From Muscardinus avellanarius (Eukaryota; Chordata; Mammalia; Rodentia; Gliridae): a stretch of 64,000 bases of DNA. Position numbers and translations under genes: made by a program. The DNA is taken from positions 36,995,529 through 37,059,528 of the forward strand of contig OY726565.1 in assembly GCA_963383645.1 (NCBI GenBank). Direction: 5' to 3'. Within the stretch, counting starts at the first letter, position 1. Each line of letters starts with the position of its first letter. The notes beneath the pieces were generated by a model, which saw nothing but the letters and a program-made list of their open reading frames with translations, did no database searches and had not been told where the DNA came from. This document shows positions 48,659 through 58,001 of the stretch, piece after piece.

Positions 48659-48722
48659 ATTCACAATAGTCACTCTGGTTAAATGTATATGTACATCATG
48701 CATTTATTTTCATATGATTTTT

Positions 48723-48905
48723 TGGTGGTACTTGGGTTCCTGGAAGCCCTTCTACCTCTGGGCTACACTCCCAGAACTATTTTATATTTTTATTTGGAAA
48801 CAGGGTCTCCTAAGCCAGCGCGTGCGGCTGGCTTCGAACCTACGCGATCCTCCTGTCTCTGCCTCCCAAGTGCAGGGATTACAAGCGTGCACCACCACAC
48901 CCAGC
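48723..48905 (-). repeat. Young B1-ID SINE with 17-bp TSD
   Basis: 'attttcatatgattttt' is exact at 48706-48722 and 48906-48922. Same subfamily as 48262, opposite orientation, less than 0.5 kb away, forming a potential inverted SINE pair. Confidence 0.95.
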
Positions 48906-49059
48906 ATTTTCATATGATTTTTATTCTATTGATATTAAAAACACCAAGACTACAGAGAAAATAAGATACATATTTGATATCATAATTTAGAAGTTACTTG
49001 TGAGATGAGACCTCAATTTTTTTTAAATACTGTATGTTCTTTGTTGTTGTTGTTGCTGC

Positions 49060-49240
49060 TGTCGTTTTGGTACTGGGATGGAGCCAGGGGCATTCTACCT
49101 CCAAGCTACACTCCTAGCACTTTTTTAATTTTTTTATTTTAAAACAGGGTCTTACTAAGTTACTGAGGGCCTTGAATCTGTGATCCTGTCTCAGGCTGCC
49201 AGGTACGAGGATTAGAGATGCACGCACCATACCAGGCTAA
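49060..49240 (-). repeat. B1-ID SINE, shortened
   Basis: 'ggtactgggatggagccagg' to 'cacgcaccataccaggc'. The region after 'tgagggcc' is deleted. A TTG-repeat precedes it. Confidence 0.82.
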
Positions 49241-49354
49241 AAAGTACTATACATTCTTAAGGTCATCTGTTTATCAACATTGCGGTTCAGTATCTAAATA
49301 ACTGCTGCATTCCAAGCACCATGACAATTTTTATTTTATTTTTTATTTTTATCT

Positions 49355-49789
49355 TTGGTGCTGGGGCTTGAACCCAGGGGCATTCTACCTCTGAGATACA
49401 TCCCCAGTCCTACTTTTCATTTCTGTGTGTGTGTGTGTTACTGGGGATTAAGCCCAGGGGAATTCTACCGCCAAGCCCTATTTTTTTATTTATTTATAGT
49501 CATTCATTAATTTATTCATTTATTTTGAAATAGGGTCTCACTAAGTTGCAGAGGGCCTCACATAGTTGCTGAGGCAGGCCATGAACCTTAGATCCTCCTG
49601 TCTCAGCTTCCCAAGTACTGGGATTACAGGTGTGCGCCACCACACTCAGTTTATTTTTTATTTTGAAACAGGGTCTCACCAAGTTGTGGGAGGCCTCAAT
49701 AAGTATCCTAGGCTGGCCACAAACCTACAGTCCTCCTGTCTCAGCTTTCCAAGTACTGGGATTACAAGCGTGCACCACCACACCCGGCT
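49355..49789 (-). repeat. B1-ID SINE split by another SINE
   Basis: Tail part 49355-49420 ('ggcttgaacccaggggc' to 'ccccagtcctactttt') and head part 49652-49789 ('attttgaaacagggtctc' to 'caccaccacacccggc') join into one SINE once 49421-49651 is removed. Confidence 0.82.
49421..49651 (-). repeat. Nested B1-ID SINE with (TG)n
   Basis: Short (TG)n at 49425-49438, then 'actggggattaagcccagg' to 'gcgccaccacactcag'. The linker is expanded with ATTT repeats. Clear TSD not visible because the target is T-rich. Confidence 0.8.
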
Positions 49790-49997
49790 TCAAACAAAAT
49801 TTTACAAAAGTTTCCTCTGTAGCATCTACAAACACATACTTCCCATACGTTACCAGAATTCACATTTTTCAGCCATTTATCTTTAGCCAGTAGTGAGTCA
49901 ACTTCCTACAACATCAGGAAATTTAACAAGAATAATCAGTCAACAACAACAACAACAAAAAATGCTCTTTTCAATGCTTAATTTTTATGGTGTCTTC

Positions 49998-50219
49998 TTT
50001 TTTTTTTTTTCTTTTTTTTTTCAGTACTGGGGATGGAACCCAGGGACATTCCATCTCCTAGCTACACCCCCAGCCCTAGTTTTTATTCTTTATTTTGAAA
50101 CAGGGTCTCACTGAGTTGCAGAGGGCCTCACTAAGTAGCTGAGGCTGGCCACGAACCACGGTCCTCCTGTCTCAGGCTTCAGAATGCTGGGATTACAAGC
50201 GTGCACCATCACGTCCAGT
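49998..50219 (-). repeat. B1-ID SINE
   Basis: T-run, 'cagtactggggatggaaccc' to 'gtgcaccatcacgtccagt'. 'ggtgtctt' on both sides (49989, 50224) supports the TSD. Confidence 0.9.
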
Positions 50220-50479
50220 TTGTGGTGTCTTAAGAATAAAAGTTTTTTTCTGATATTAATCATGCTCTTTGTATCTCACTGTTTAAAAAACTGCTTGTTT
50301 TTATTTGACTTATGTCATCTCTTTCCCAATAAACTTCACATTTCTAGAACTGCCTAGCTGAAAAATAATTTTTATTTTCTCATTATCATATTTTTTTAAC
50401 AGACCCTCTTTCTATTTAAATTTCCAAAACTAATAATAAACTGGAAATTTCTAAAATATCATTTTCACATATCGTAATC
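50220..50479. other. Unassigned AT-rich sequence
   Basis: No feature recognised. Confidence 0.35.
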
Positions 50480-51354
50480 TATATTTCTTATTTTTAATTG
50501 TCTTTTAACTGATACACACAAAAATGTACATACTTACCAGGTGCCATGTGATATTTTGATACAGGCATTAATTGCATAATGCTTAAATCAGAGTAAACAT
50601 AGCCATCTTCTCAAACATTTATTATTTCTTTATATTAAGAACATTCAAAATACTTTCTTCTAGGTTTTTAAAAATATACAATATATAATTGTTACCATGG
50701 TGATTTTGCTGTGCAATGGCATACCAAACTTCTTTCTTCTATCTTAACTTTAGTATTTATTAATCACTGCCATCTCACCATTCTCACCGTAATCCCCAGT
50801 GCAGTAAAACCCACTATTCTCAACTTCCAATAGATCAACTTTTAGATTCCATTTATATGTGATATCATACAGTATCGTCTTTCTTTTTTTATATATTTTA
50901 AAATTTTATTGTTGCATTATATTTATACATCTTTTTTTATTTTATATTTTTTAATTAATTTATTTTTTAAATTGGTGCATTGTAGTCATATATCAATCAC
51001 ATTGGAGTACAAGACTTGAGAGGATATACAAGCACACATCATCCAATTAGCCCTCCTCCAGCCTCCATCCCATTCCCTCCCCCTCCCTCCATCCCACGCT
51101 TCTTTAGTGATTTACTTTGATACATTTGTTTATGTACCTCCTGAGTTTTAAAGAGGCTCCGTCCTCCAGTATTACATACCCTCTGATTGGTCACATTAGT
51201 TGCTTCACTATAGGGCCCTTTCTATAGCTCAACCTCTTCCTGTTGCCCTTTTCCTCCTAGTTATTGCTGATTAAGAGGAGCGTCTGATTTATATTTTCTG
51301 CGATATTTCTCTGTGCATGCTGCGTTGCAAGTACCGATCCCACTCTTGATGGTC

Positions 51355-53175
51355 CCAGTAGTGGCCTGGCTACTCAGTGGACTGATCCAGACCTCGCTGG
51401 CTCAAGCAGCGGCCTTGCCTCATGGGAGGCCCCAGTTCTGGTCTCGCTGGCCCCTGCACCGGTCTAACCCCTAAGCTGGCTTTGGTCCCGGCCTTGGAGG
51501 CCGCAGGAGTGAACTTGCCTCACGCCAGGCTCCGATGCCGGCCATTGGCCCCTGCACCGGCCTAACCCCTTGGCAGGATTCCAATCCCGGCCTCGGAGGC
51601 CCCAGCACCGGCCTAGCCTCACGGCAGGCTCCAATGCCGGCCTCGTTGGCCCCAGCATCGGCCTCACCCCTTGGCAGGCTCTAATCCCGGCCTCGGAGAC
51701 CCCAGTACCGGCCTTGCCTCACGGCAGGCTCCGATGCTAGCCTCACTGGCCCCAGCACTGGCCTAACCCCTCGGCAGGCTCTTATCCTGGCCTCGGAGGC
51801 CCCAGTACCGGCCTTGCCTCAAGGCTGGCTCCAATCCCGGCCTCGGAGGCCTCAGCACCGGCCTTGCCTCACGGCAGGCTCCAATGCCAGCCTCGCTGGC
51901 CCCAGCATCGGCCTCACTCCTTGGCAGGCTCTACTCCCGGCCTGGGAGGCCCCAGTACTGGCCTTGCCTCATGGCAGGCTCAGGTGCTGGCCTCGCTGGC
52001 CCCAGCACCGGCCTAACCCCTCGGCCGGCTCCGATACTGGCCTCGGAGGTCCCAGCACCGGCCATGCCTCACAGCAGGCTGCGATGCCGGCCTCACTGGC
52101 TCCAGCACCGGCCTAACCCCTCAGCAGGCTCTTATCCTGGCCTCGGAGGCCCCAGCACTAGTCATGCCTCACGGCAGGCTCCGATGCCAGCCTTGCTGGC
52201 CCCAGCACCGGCCTAACCCCTCGGCCGGCTCTTATCCTGGCCTCGGAGGCCCCAGCACCGGCCATGCCTCACGGCTGGCTCGGATGCCGGCCTCGCTGAC
52301 CCCAGCACCGGCCTAACCCCTCGGCAGGCTCTTATCCCGGCCTCGGATGCCCCAGTACCGGCCTTGCCTCAAGGCAGGCTCCGATTCCGGCCTCGCTGGC
52401 CCCAACACTGGCCTAACCCCTCGGCAGGCTCCGATCCTGGCCTTGGAGGCCCCAGCACTGGTCATGCCTCATGGCAGGCTCCGATGCCGGCCTCGCTGGC
52501 CCCAGCACCAGCCTAACCCCTCGGCAGGCTCTTATCCTGGCCTTGGAAGCCCCAGCACCGGCCTTGCCTCACAGCAGGCTCTTATCCTGGCCTCGGAGGC
52601 CCCAGCACCGGCCTTGCCTCACGGCAGGCTCCAATGCCGGCCTCGCTGGCCCCAGCACCGGCCTAACCCTCAGCAGGCTCTTATCCCGGCCTCGGAGGCC
52701 CCAGTACTGGCCTTGTCTCATGGCAGGCTTCGATGCCGGTCTCACTGGCCCCAGCACCGGCCTAACCCCTCGGCAGGCTCTTATCCTGACCTCTGAGGCC
52801 CCAGTACCAGCCTTGCCTCATGGCAGGCTCTGATGCCGGCCTCGCTGGCCCCAGAATCGGCCTAACCCCTCAGCAGGCTCCGTTCCCGTCCTCGGAGGCC
52901 CCAGCACTGGCCTTGCCTCACGGCAGGCTCCGATGCCGGCCTCGCTGGCCCCAGCACCGGCCTAACCCCTCAGCAGGTTCCGGACCCGACCTCGGAGGCC
53001 CCAGCACAAGCCTTGCCTCATGGCAGGCTCCAATGCCGGCCTCGCTGGCCCCAGCATTGGTCTAACCCCTCGGCAGGTTCCAATCCCGGCCACGGAGGCC
53101 TCAGTAGTGGCCTTGCCTCACAGCAAGCTCCGATGTCGGCCACTGGCCCCGGCGCCCGCCTAACCCCTCAGCAGG
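51355..53175. repeat. 50-bp VNTR in a 100-bp A/B higher-order pattern
   Basis: Two 50-bp types alternate. Type A has 'ccttgcctca' and 'ctcgctggcc'; type B has 'cctaacccct' and 'ctcggaggcc'. Both share 'cggcaggctc' and 'ccagcaccgg'. About 36 units. Most are strict A-B dimers, but hybrid units (for example near 51831 and 52561, A start with B end) break the phase. Edge units at 51355-51480 are degenerate. Because 50 and 100 are not multiples of three, long open frames appear in several frames; they are not genes. Confidence 0.93.
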
Positions 53176-53199
53176 TTCCGATCACTGTCTCTGTGGTTA

Positions 53200-53427
53200 T
53201 TATTTCAAAGGTTCCAGGTGTAATGTATCAGATCTCTGCCTCCCCTGAGTATTGGCCACTGGCATTGCCACTGCCTCCACCGTTTCAAATCCTTCCCAGG
53301 CTCTTTTTCCACTCTGAATGTTGTCCAGTGTTTCTAAGCATGCGTGATGGTAGCATTCGACATTTGGTGTAATTTCTCCAAAAAAATAAAGTTGGTAAGA
53401 TCCGGTTTCTGCTTCTCCTGAATACAA
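53200..53427 (-). other. 75-codon ORF inside the composite, unrecognised
   Basis: Open from an ATG at 53427 to a TAA at 53200. Composition is protein-like (mixed, not low complexity), with two cysteines and a 'NVECYHHACLETL' stretch. Neighbouring frames upstream (53430-53590) also read as coding-like text but are broken by stops and frame changes. I do not recognise the family. It could be a captured host exon or chance. Confidence 0.3.
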
Positions 53428-53673
53428 GTCTCCACCACCATCGCGGAGAACTCTTTCAACACCGCATTTCTCCTTGGTCTCCGCTAAACTCTCTCCTTAC
53501 AGGTGATGTCTGAGATTCTTAACAATATAGAGAAATAGCAATCCTCTTTCACGGCAAAATTTTCCATAAGTTCCAGTGCATTTAGATAAGTTGTATCTGC
53601 ATCTCCAGTGTCCTGGCATCCATAATGGCTTTCTTACCTCCTCTCCGATATTTTTCTTTATCTTTTCCTATTC

Positions 53674-53823
53674 TGGGCCCGGTTTCTCCAGGGGTCTGGT
53701 GTGCTACGCGCAGTTTGGCTTGGGGCCCAGAGTCCCGCGACCCGGGCCCCATCTGGCGTGCCCCGCGCGCGACCCCTGCCCAGAACCCAGCGTCTTACTG
53801 GGCCCGGTTTCTCCAGGGGTCTC
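53674..53823 (-). promoter_or_regulatory. GC/CpG-rich 5' terminus with 125-bp monomer repeat
   Basis: An identical 24-bp block beginning 'tgggcccggtttctccag' occurs at 53674-53697 and 53799-53822, so the element starts with about 1.2 monomers of 125 bp. Between them the DNA is rich in CpG ('gcgcgcgac', 'cgcgacccgggcc'). As the 5' end of a complete insertion it probably carries the promoter; this is inference. Confidence 0.55.
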
Positions 53824-54300
53824 ACAGTATCGTCTTTCTGCACCTAGCGTACTTCACTTACCATAATGACCTCCAGTTGCACCCATGTGTTACAAAGACA
53901 GGATTTCATCTTTTCATGGCTGAATAGTATTCTATTGTATATATTTACCACATTTTTTTCTTTATTTATTCATCAGTCGGTAGACCTTAGGTTGTTCCCA
54001 TTTCTTGGCTATTGTGAATAGCATTATAATGAGCAAGTAGGAACAGTTGTTTCTTCAACATATGGTAGTTATGTCTTAAAGTTTTTGAGAAATCTTCAGG
54101 CTGTCTTTACACAGTGGCTGTACATTCTCATCAAGAGTTTTCAAGGGCTCCCTTTTGCCACATCGTCTCCAGCACTTGTTATTGTTTGTCTTATTGACAA
54201 TAATCACTCTTACTGGGGCAAACTGACATTTCATATTGGGTTTTTGTTGTTCTTGTTGTTGCTATATTCTACTGTCTTTCACAGAAATTATTACTTTATG

Positions 54301-54483
54301 AAACATTATAAAATAAAAAGTTAATAATAAAGGGATTTTCAACAATGAAAACAATCCCTTGTCAGTATGTAAGCTGCTAGTAATACACTGACACTGTTGT
54401 TTCTCAGTAACTAAAAGTATGCCCATGTTCATGAGCCAAAATGTTCAGACTAGTTATGCCCATATTCATGAGGCAAATTATTT
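54301..54483. other. Short unassigned spacer
   Basis: AT-rich, contains two related 'atgcccat(g/a)ttcatga' words 34 bp apart. Nothing else seen. Confidence 0.4.
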
Positions 54484-55054
54484 TTAATATATCCTCATAG
54501 GTGAATTGTAATCTTACATCACAATGTAGTTCATAGGGATGGTGACATACATTCACACAGCATTTGGTGGGCTTCCCCCGGCTCCCTCCCCTTTCCCCCC
54601 TTCTCAATACATGATGCTGAGATTTGCATCGGTATTCTCATATATGTATACAATGTCAATGGAAGTGTTTTCTTCATTGATTCTCCCTTCTCACCACCAC
54701 CATCCTTCCCTAGATCACCTTCCTCACTCCACTGGGGTTTTTCCTTCATTATTTAAGGTTTCTCTTGTATTCAGATTACTCTCTAGATTCTGCATATGGA
54801 AGAAAACATATGACCCTTCACTTTCTGTGACTGGCTAATCTCATTTACCATAATGTTCTTCAGGTCCATCCATTTTCCTGAAAATAGCATAACTTTGTTT
54901 TTCTTTATTGTTGAGTAGAATTCCATTGTGCGTATATTCCATAGTTTTGTAATCCATTCATCTATGGATGGACACCTAGGTTGGTTCCATGATTTAGCTA
55001 TTAATGGCTAGTGACAGAGCATTTTTTTCACATACCTATTGGTTATTTATATGT

Positions 55055-55339
55055 TGTGGGGCCGACAGGAAGTACAGACCACCAGTAAAGACATTACCCC
55101 TCTAATCCATACAGCTGCAGATGTGTATTTAGTTATATAAGCATAACTAGGCAAAATGCAACATACTTGCACATGTTCATGCTGGTGTGGATGTGTGCCA
55201 TTTTGCCCAAAACCCAATATAAGGAATAAGTTCTATAGAAATAAGCTGCTGTTGTTCTCCAGATGGCAACACTGCTTGCTTTTCTCTCTGAGCATCTCAC
55301 TGCCCAAACTTCCCCTGCAACCACAGCTGGCCTCTGACA
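55055..55339 (+). repeat. 5' LTR of the retrovirus
   Basis: Starts 'tgtggggccgacaggaagt', contains 'aacccaatataaggaataag' (TATA-like) and ends 'cagctggcctctgaca'. Aligns along its length with 58002-58250, with many differences and small indels, so the insertion is old. Confidence 0.88.
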
Positions 55340-55341
55340 CT

Positions 55342-55359
55342 TGGCATGGTCGGCAGAAT
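55342..55359 (+). other. Primer-binding site, probably tRNA-Ser
   Basis: 'tggcatggtcggcagaat' begins two bases after the LTR. It resembles the complement of a mammalian tRNA-Ser 3' end ('tggcgtagtcggcaggat'), 15 of 18 positions, differing only by transitions. Confidence 0.6.
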
Positions 55360-55751
55360 GAGGTAAGTGCCCCAGTACCCCCTGAAGAAGCAGCCCTGGG
55401 AGGAACAACCCAGGGTGGGGGAAATGTGGCCCACTGTCTCCCTGTGGGTCCCAGTAACAGCCTATCTGACAGCGCAGACACCACCAGAAGACTGAGATGA
55501 TGTACATCCCCAGCCAGAAGTCCTGAAGGCTTTAGAAGTGCTGGAGCTGCAATAGCCAGTCCTCTTGCACTGCCGGACTGGGGCTTGGCACGTAGAGGAG
55601 ATGGCCAATGTGAGCAGAGCACACAAGCCCTTCGCCCAACCTTGTGCCAGCAGCCTCTGTGGCCCTCAGCCCCGTGTACAGTTGTGCCAGAGACATCCAC
55701 CCAGGCCCACTTCCAAGAGGAAGAGACTCACCCAACTAGCTTCTATCTGGG

Positions 55752-56168
55752 TATCGCGTCCCTAAGGCTCCATCCTACAGAGCCCCAGGAAAGAAGACAC
55801 AAATGCCGAGTCTGCTGATGATGCTTCCTCTTTAATGCTTCTCTCTCTCTCTCTCTCTCTCTAGTCAATGCGCACAGCAGGCAAATATATATCAGTCTCA
55901 TAAACCCCTCCCTCATCACTCCACCAACCCCAAGCTTCCCGCAGCTAGGGCATGCGCATTTCTAACCCTCTCATAGGCGGGCTGGTGGTAGCACGAGGCG
56001 CTGCGTCACTGATCATCCATAGGACTCCTGATAGGGCTCACTGCGCAGGCTCAGGGCACCGCCAGCCTCGTGAGCCTCGTGACTTGGCTGCAAGCCTAGG
56101 CACCATCTTGAGTCCACACTGGCAACAAGCCTGGGTGCCATCTCAGTCCAGCCGAGTGGGCCCCGACA
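55752..56168 (-). mobile_element. ERVK-like solo LTR nested in the retrovirus
   Basis: The 6-bp duplication 'tctggg' lies at 55746-55751 and 56169-56174. On the minus strand it starts 'tgtcggggcccactcgg' and ends 'ggacgcgata'. It carries 'tatatattt' (TATA-like), 'attaaa' (poly(A) signal) and a (GA)n run seen as CT at 55842-55862. CpG content and a 6-bp duplication suit a class II LTR of IAP/ETn type. Terminal TA instead of CA is atypical. Confidence 0.72.
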
Positions 56169-56599
56169 TCTGGGAAGTCCAGCCCCAATTCCATGCAGGG
56201 CAGATTAAAAGGGACCACAACCCTCAGGAAGACTAAAAGAAATCAGGAGAGCAGAAAGGCAGGGCTCAGCAGGAGACCAGTCTCTCAGCCACCCTAGGAA
56301 GAGCATGCCCAGAAGCTGCTGGACACAGAGGAGCAGAAGCAGTAGGTACTCCTGGACACCATAATGGAAGATAGAATGCCAGCCCAATAAAGTATTTTGG
56401 CCCTCTGGTGGCAGCTACATACAAACCAAAGATATACCCCCCTTTTCTCCAAAAAAGGCTGAAGGGATAGGGAGAGAGAGACGTGTGGCTAACTTTCTCC
56501 CAGACTCAGCCAGGGTATTCGGCTAGTGAGGGAACAGGGTGATCTGAAGCCCTATGTATAATTGACTACTTTCTAGTCCCCCCAAAATGTGCAATGTGT

Positions 56600-56640
56600 C
56601 CTTGCACTAGTTGATATGGGGACAGAAAGCATCCTCCTCT
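56600..56640 (+). pseudogene. Retroviral protease active-site remnant
   Basis: Reads 'ALVDMGTES' around 56604-56630. The usual catalytic D-T-G is D-M-G here, so the active-site threonine is lost. Only a short coding island remains and no domain boundary can be drawn. Confidence 0.6.
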
Positions 56641-56722
56641 TCAGCAACCTGAACAAATTTACAGGACTTAACGCTGCCATAGGGGCTATCTTACTACAGT
56701 TCAATATGCCCTAGTGATTTTA

Positions 56723-56808
56723 TTTTTTTTATTTTTATTTTTTTATTTTTTGGTGGTGGTACTGGGGTTCCTGGAAGCCCTTCTACCTCCGGGCTACACT
56801 CCCAGACC
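56723..56808 (-). repeat. Truncated young B1-ID SINE in the retrovirus
   Basis: Exact 15-bp TSD 'gccctagtgatttta' at 56708-56722 and 56809-56823. Only the ID-like tail ('ggtggtactggggttcctgg' to 'ctacactcccagacc') was inserted, i.e. 5' truncation. It marks the retrovirus as older than this SINE subfamily. Confidence 0.93.
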
Positions 56809-56854
56809 GCCCTAGTGATTTTAGAAATTGGGTATCTTCCTCCTAAATAGTAGG

Positions 56855-56856
<2 letters not shown>

Positions 56857-56926
<70 letters not shown>
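56857..56926. repeat. (TG)n(TA)n microsatellite
   Basis: TG dinucleotides at 56857-56890 followed by TA at 56896-56926, inside the retroviral interior. Frames in both strands over it are artefacts. Confidence 0.95.
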
Positions 56927-56929
<3 letters not shown>

Positions 56930-57119
56930 ATAGCTGAGTACATATTGAATATGGACATTTTGCCAGGATTGACTGTGCAGACAACTATTAGAAAATTCTG
57001 GCTACAGGTGCATGTGATAAAGACCATCACAAGAGAACACCCCCACCATGCTCCTTTACAACTTCCCCAATCCAGGAGGATTGTGAATGTACAGCTGTAC
57101 AAGTTATCAGGAAGCATGT

Positions 57120-57720
57120 GAGGAAATTGGACAAATGATACTGAAGCTAGAAGAGGCAGGTGTAATCCACCCAACTCATAGCACATTCAACTCTCCCATT
57201 TGGCCAGTATGAAAACCTGATGGCTCCTGGTGCATGGCAGCAGACTATTGGGAGCTAAATAAAGTGACACCGCCCTTCCATGCAGTGGTACCTGACATTT
57301 CAGAATGGATGGATTACCTGTCACATGACTGGGACAGTTCCATTACATTCTAGACTTGGTGAATGCCTTTTTCTCCATTGATCTTACCCCAGAAAGCCAA
57401 GAGAAATTTGCTTTTACCTGAGAGGGGTAGCAACAAATCTTTTTGGTATTGCCCCAGGAATGCTTACACAGTCCTACCTTGTGTCCCAGTTTGGTGGCAC
57501 AAGATTTAGCCTCCTGGCAGAAGCCTGAGGCTGTAGATGCTCAATTATATCAATGATATGCTAACCTCTGAGTCTTGTACAGAGTTAAATGCAGCTGCAT
57601 GCAGCCTCTGGGTTACTCTCCAAGAATAGGGGTGGACTATCAACAAGGACAAAGTCCAGGGACCTGTGTTTTCTGGATATTCTAATTCTTGAGAGTTGTC
57701 TAGTCCAATAAGACAAAGCA
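57120..57720 (+). pseudogene. Retroviral reverse-transcriptase remnant
   Basis: Coding-like text in several frames resembles the fingers/palm of retroviral pol, including a 'FNSPIWPV' block followed at once by a stop, and a '[12 protein letters not shown]' block. The polymerase motif YxDD is present as YIND (57546-57557), with the first catalytic aspartate replaced. Multiple stops and shifts make it non-functional. Confidence 0.8.
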
Positions 57721-58001
57721 GTGATAGATAAGATACAAACCTATCCTCAATCAGGAATGCTCAGACATATCTGGTCTTTTGGAGTTTTGGTGAATGCTTA
57801 TGCCCCACTTAGCTATGCTTATGCACCTCTTATACCACCTGGGAAAACTCATTGAACTCCTCCTGGAACTGAATACTGATTTCCTCACCTGTATGGCCAG
57901 AGGACGAATAGTCACCTGTTGCATCCTCTGTTGCTATTGTGGTCTTTGGGCCCAATGCAATGCTCTCTGGATCAAGTCATATATTGTCACCCTATAGATG
58001 G

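Larger units (their letters stand above)
50885..53823 (-). mobile_element. 2.9-kb VNTR composite retrotransposon (SVA/LAVA-like architecture)
   Basis: The exact 16-bp TSD 'acagtatcgtctttct' at 50869-50884 and 53824-53839 bounds one insertion. Minus-strand order: a GC-rich CpG region with 125-bp monomers (53823-53674), a unique 0.5-kb segment with a splice-donor-like 'gaggtaag' and a 75-codon frame (53673-53180), a 50-bp VNTR about 1.8 kb long (53175-51350), the last codons of L1 ORF2 plus 3' UTR (51300-50970), and an A-rich end. No transposition enzymes are encoded, so it must rely on L1 in trans. The exact TSD and retained CpGs indicate youth. Alternatives: an L1 subfamily with a VNTR 5' UTR that lost its ORFs. 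Confidence 0.85.
50480..54300 (-). mobile_element. Old L1M (host of the 2.9-kb composite)
   Basis: Left part 50480-50884 is an antisense L1 3' UTR ('acttaccaggtgccatgtg', 'ttattaatcactgcc'). Right part 53824-54300 continues with 'cttaccataatgacctcc', 'gctgaatagtattctattg' and 'caagggctcccttttgcc'. The two halves are consecutive in L1, separated only by the insertion at 50885-53823. Confidence 0.85.

Noticed and set aside
51814..53065. Several long overlapping open frames (up to 149 codons) rich in P, G, R and A
   Set aside because: They follow the 50-bp VNTR period and occur in several frames and both strands. Repeat artefact, not a repetitive protein gene.
51355..53175. CRISPR array
   Set aside because: Units are contiguous head-to-tail with no unique spacers, and the context is a mammalian retrotransposon.
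55156..55818. Overlapping ORFs of 66-155 codons as retroviral gag
   Set aside because: They start in the LTR, exist on both strands and show no gag motif such as a zinc knuckle; the higher GC content simply yields fewer stops.
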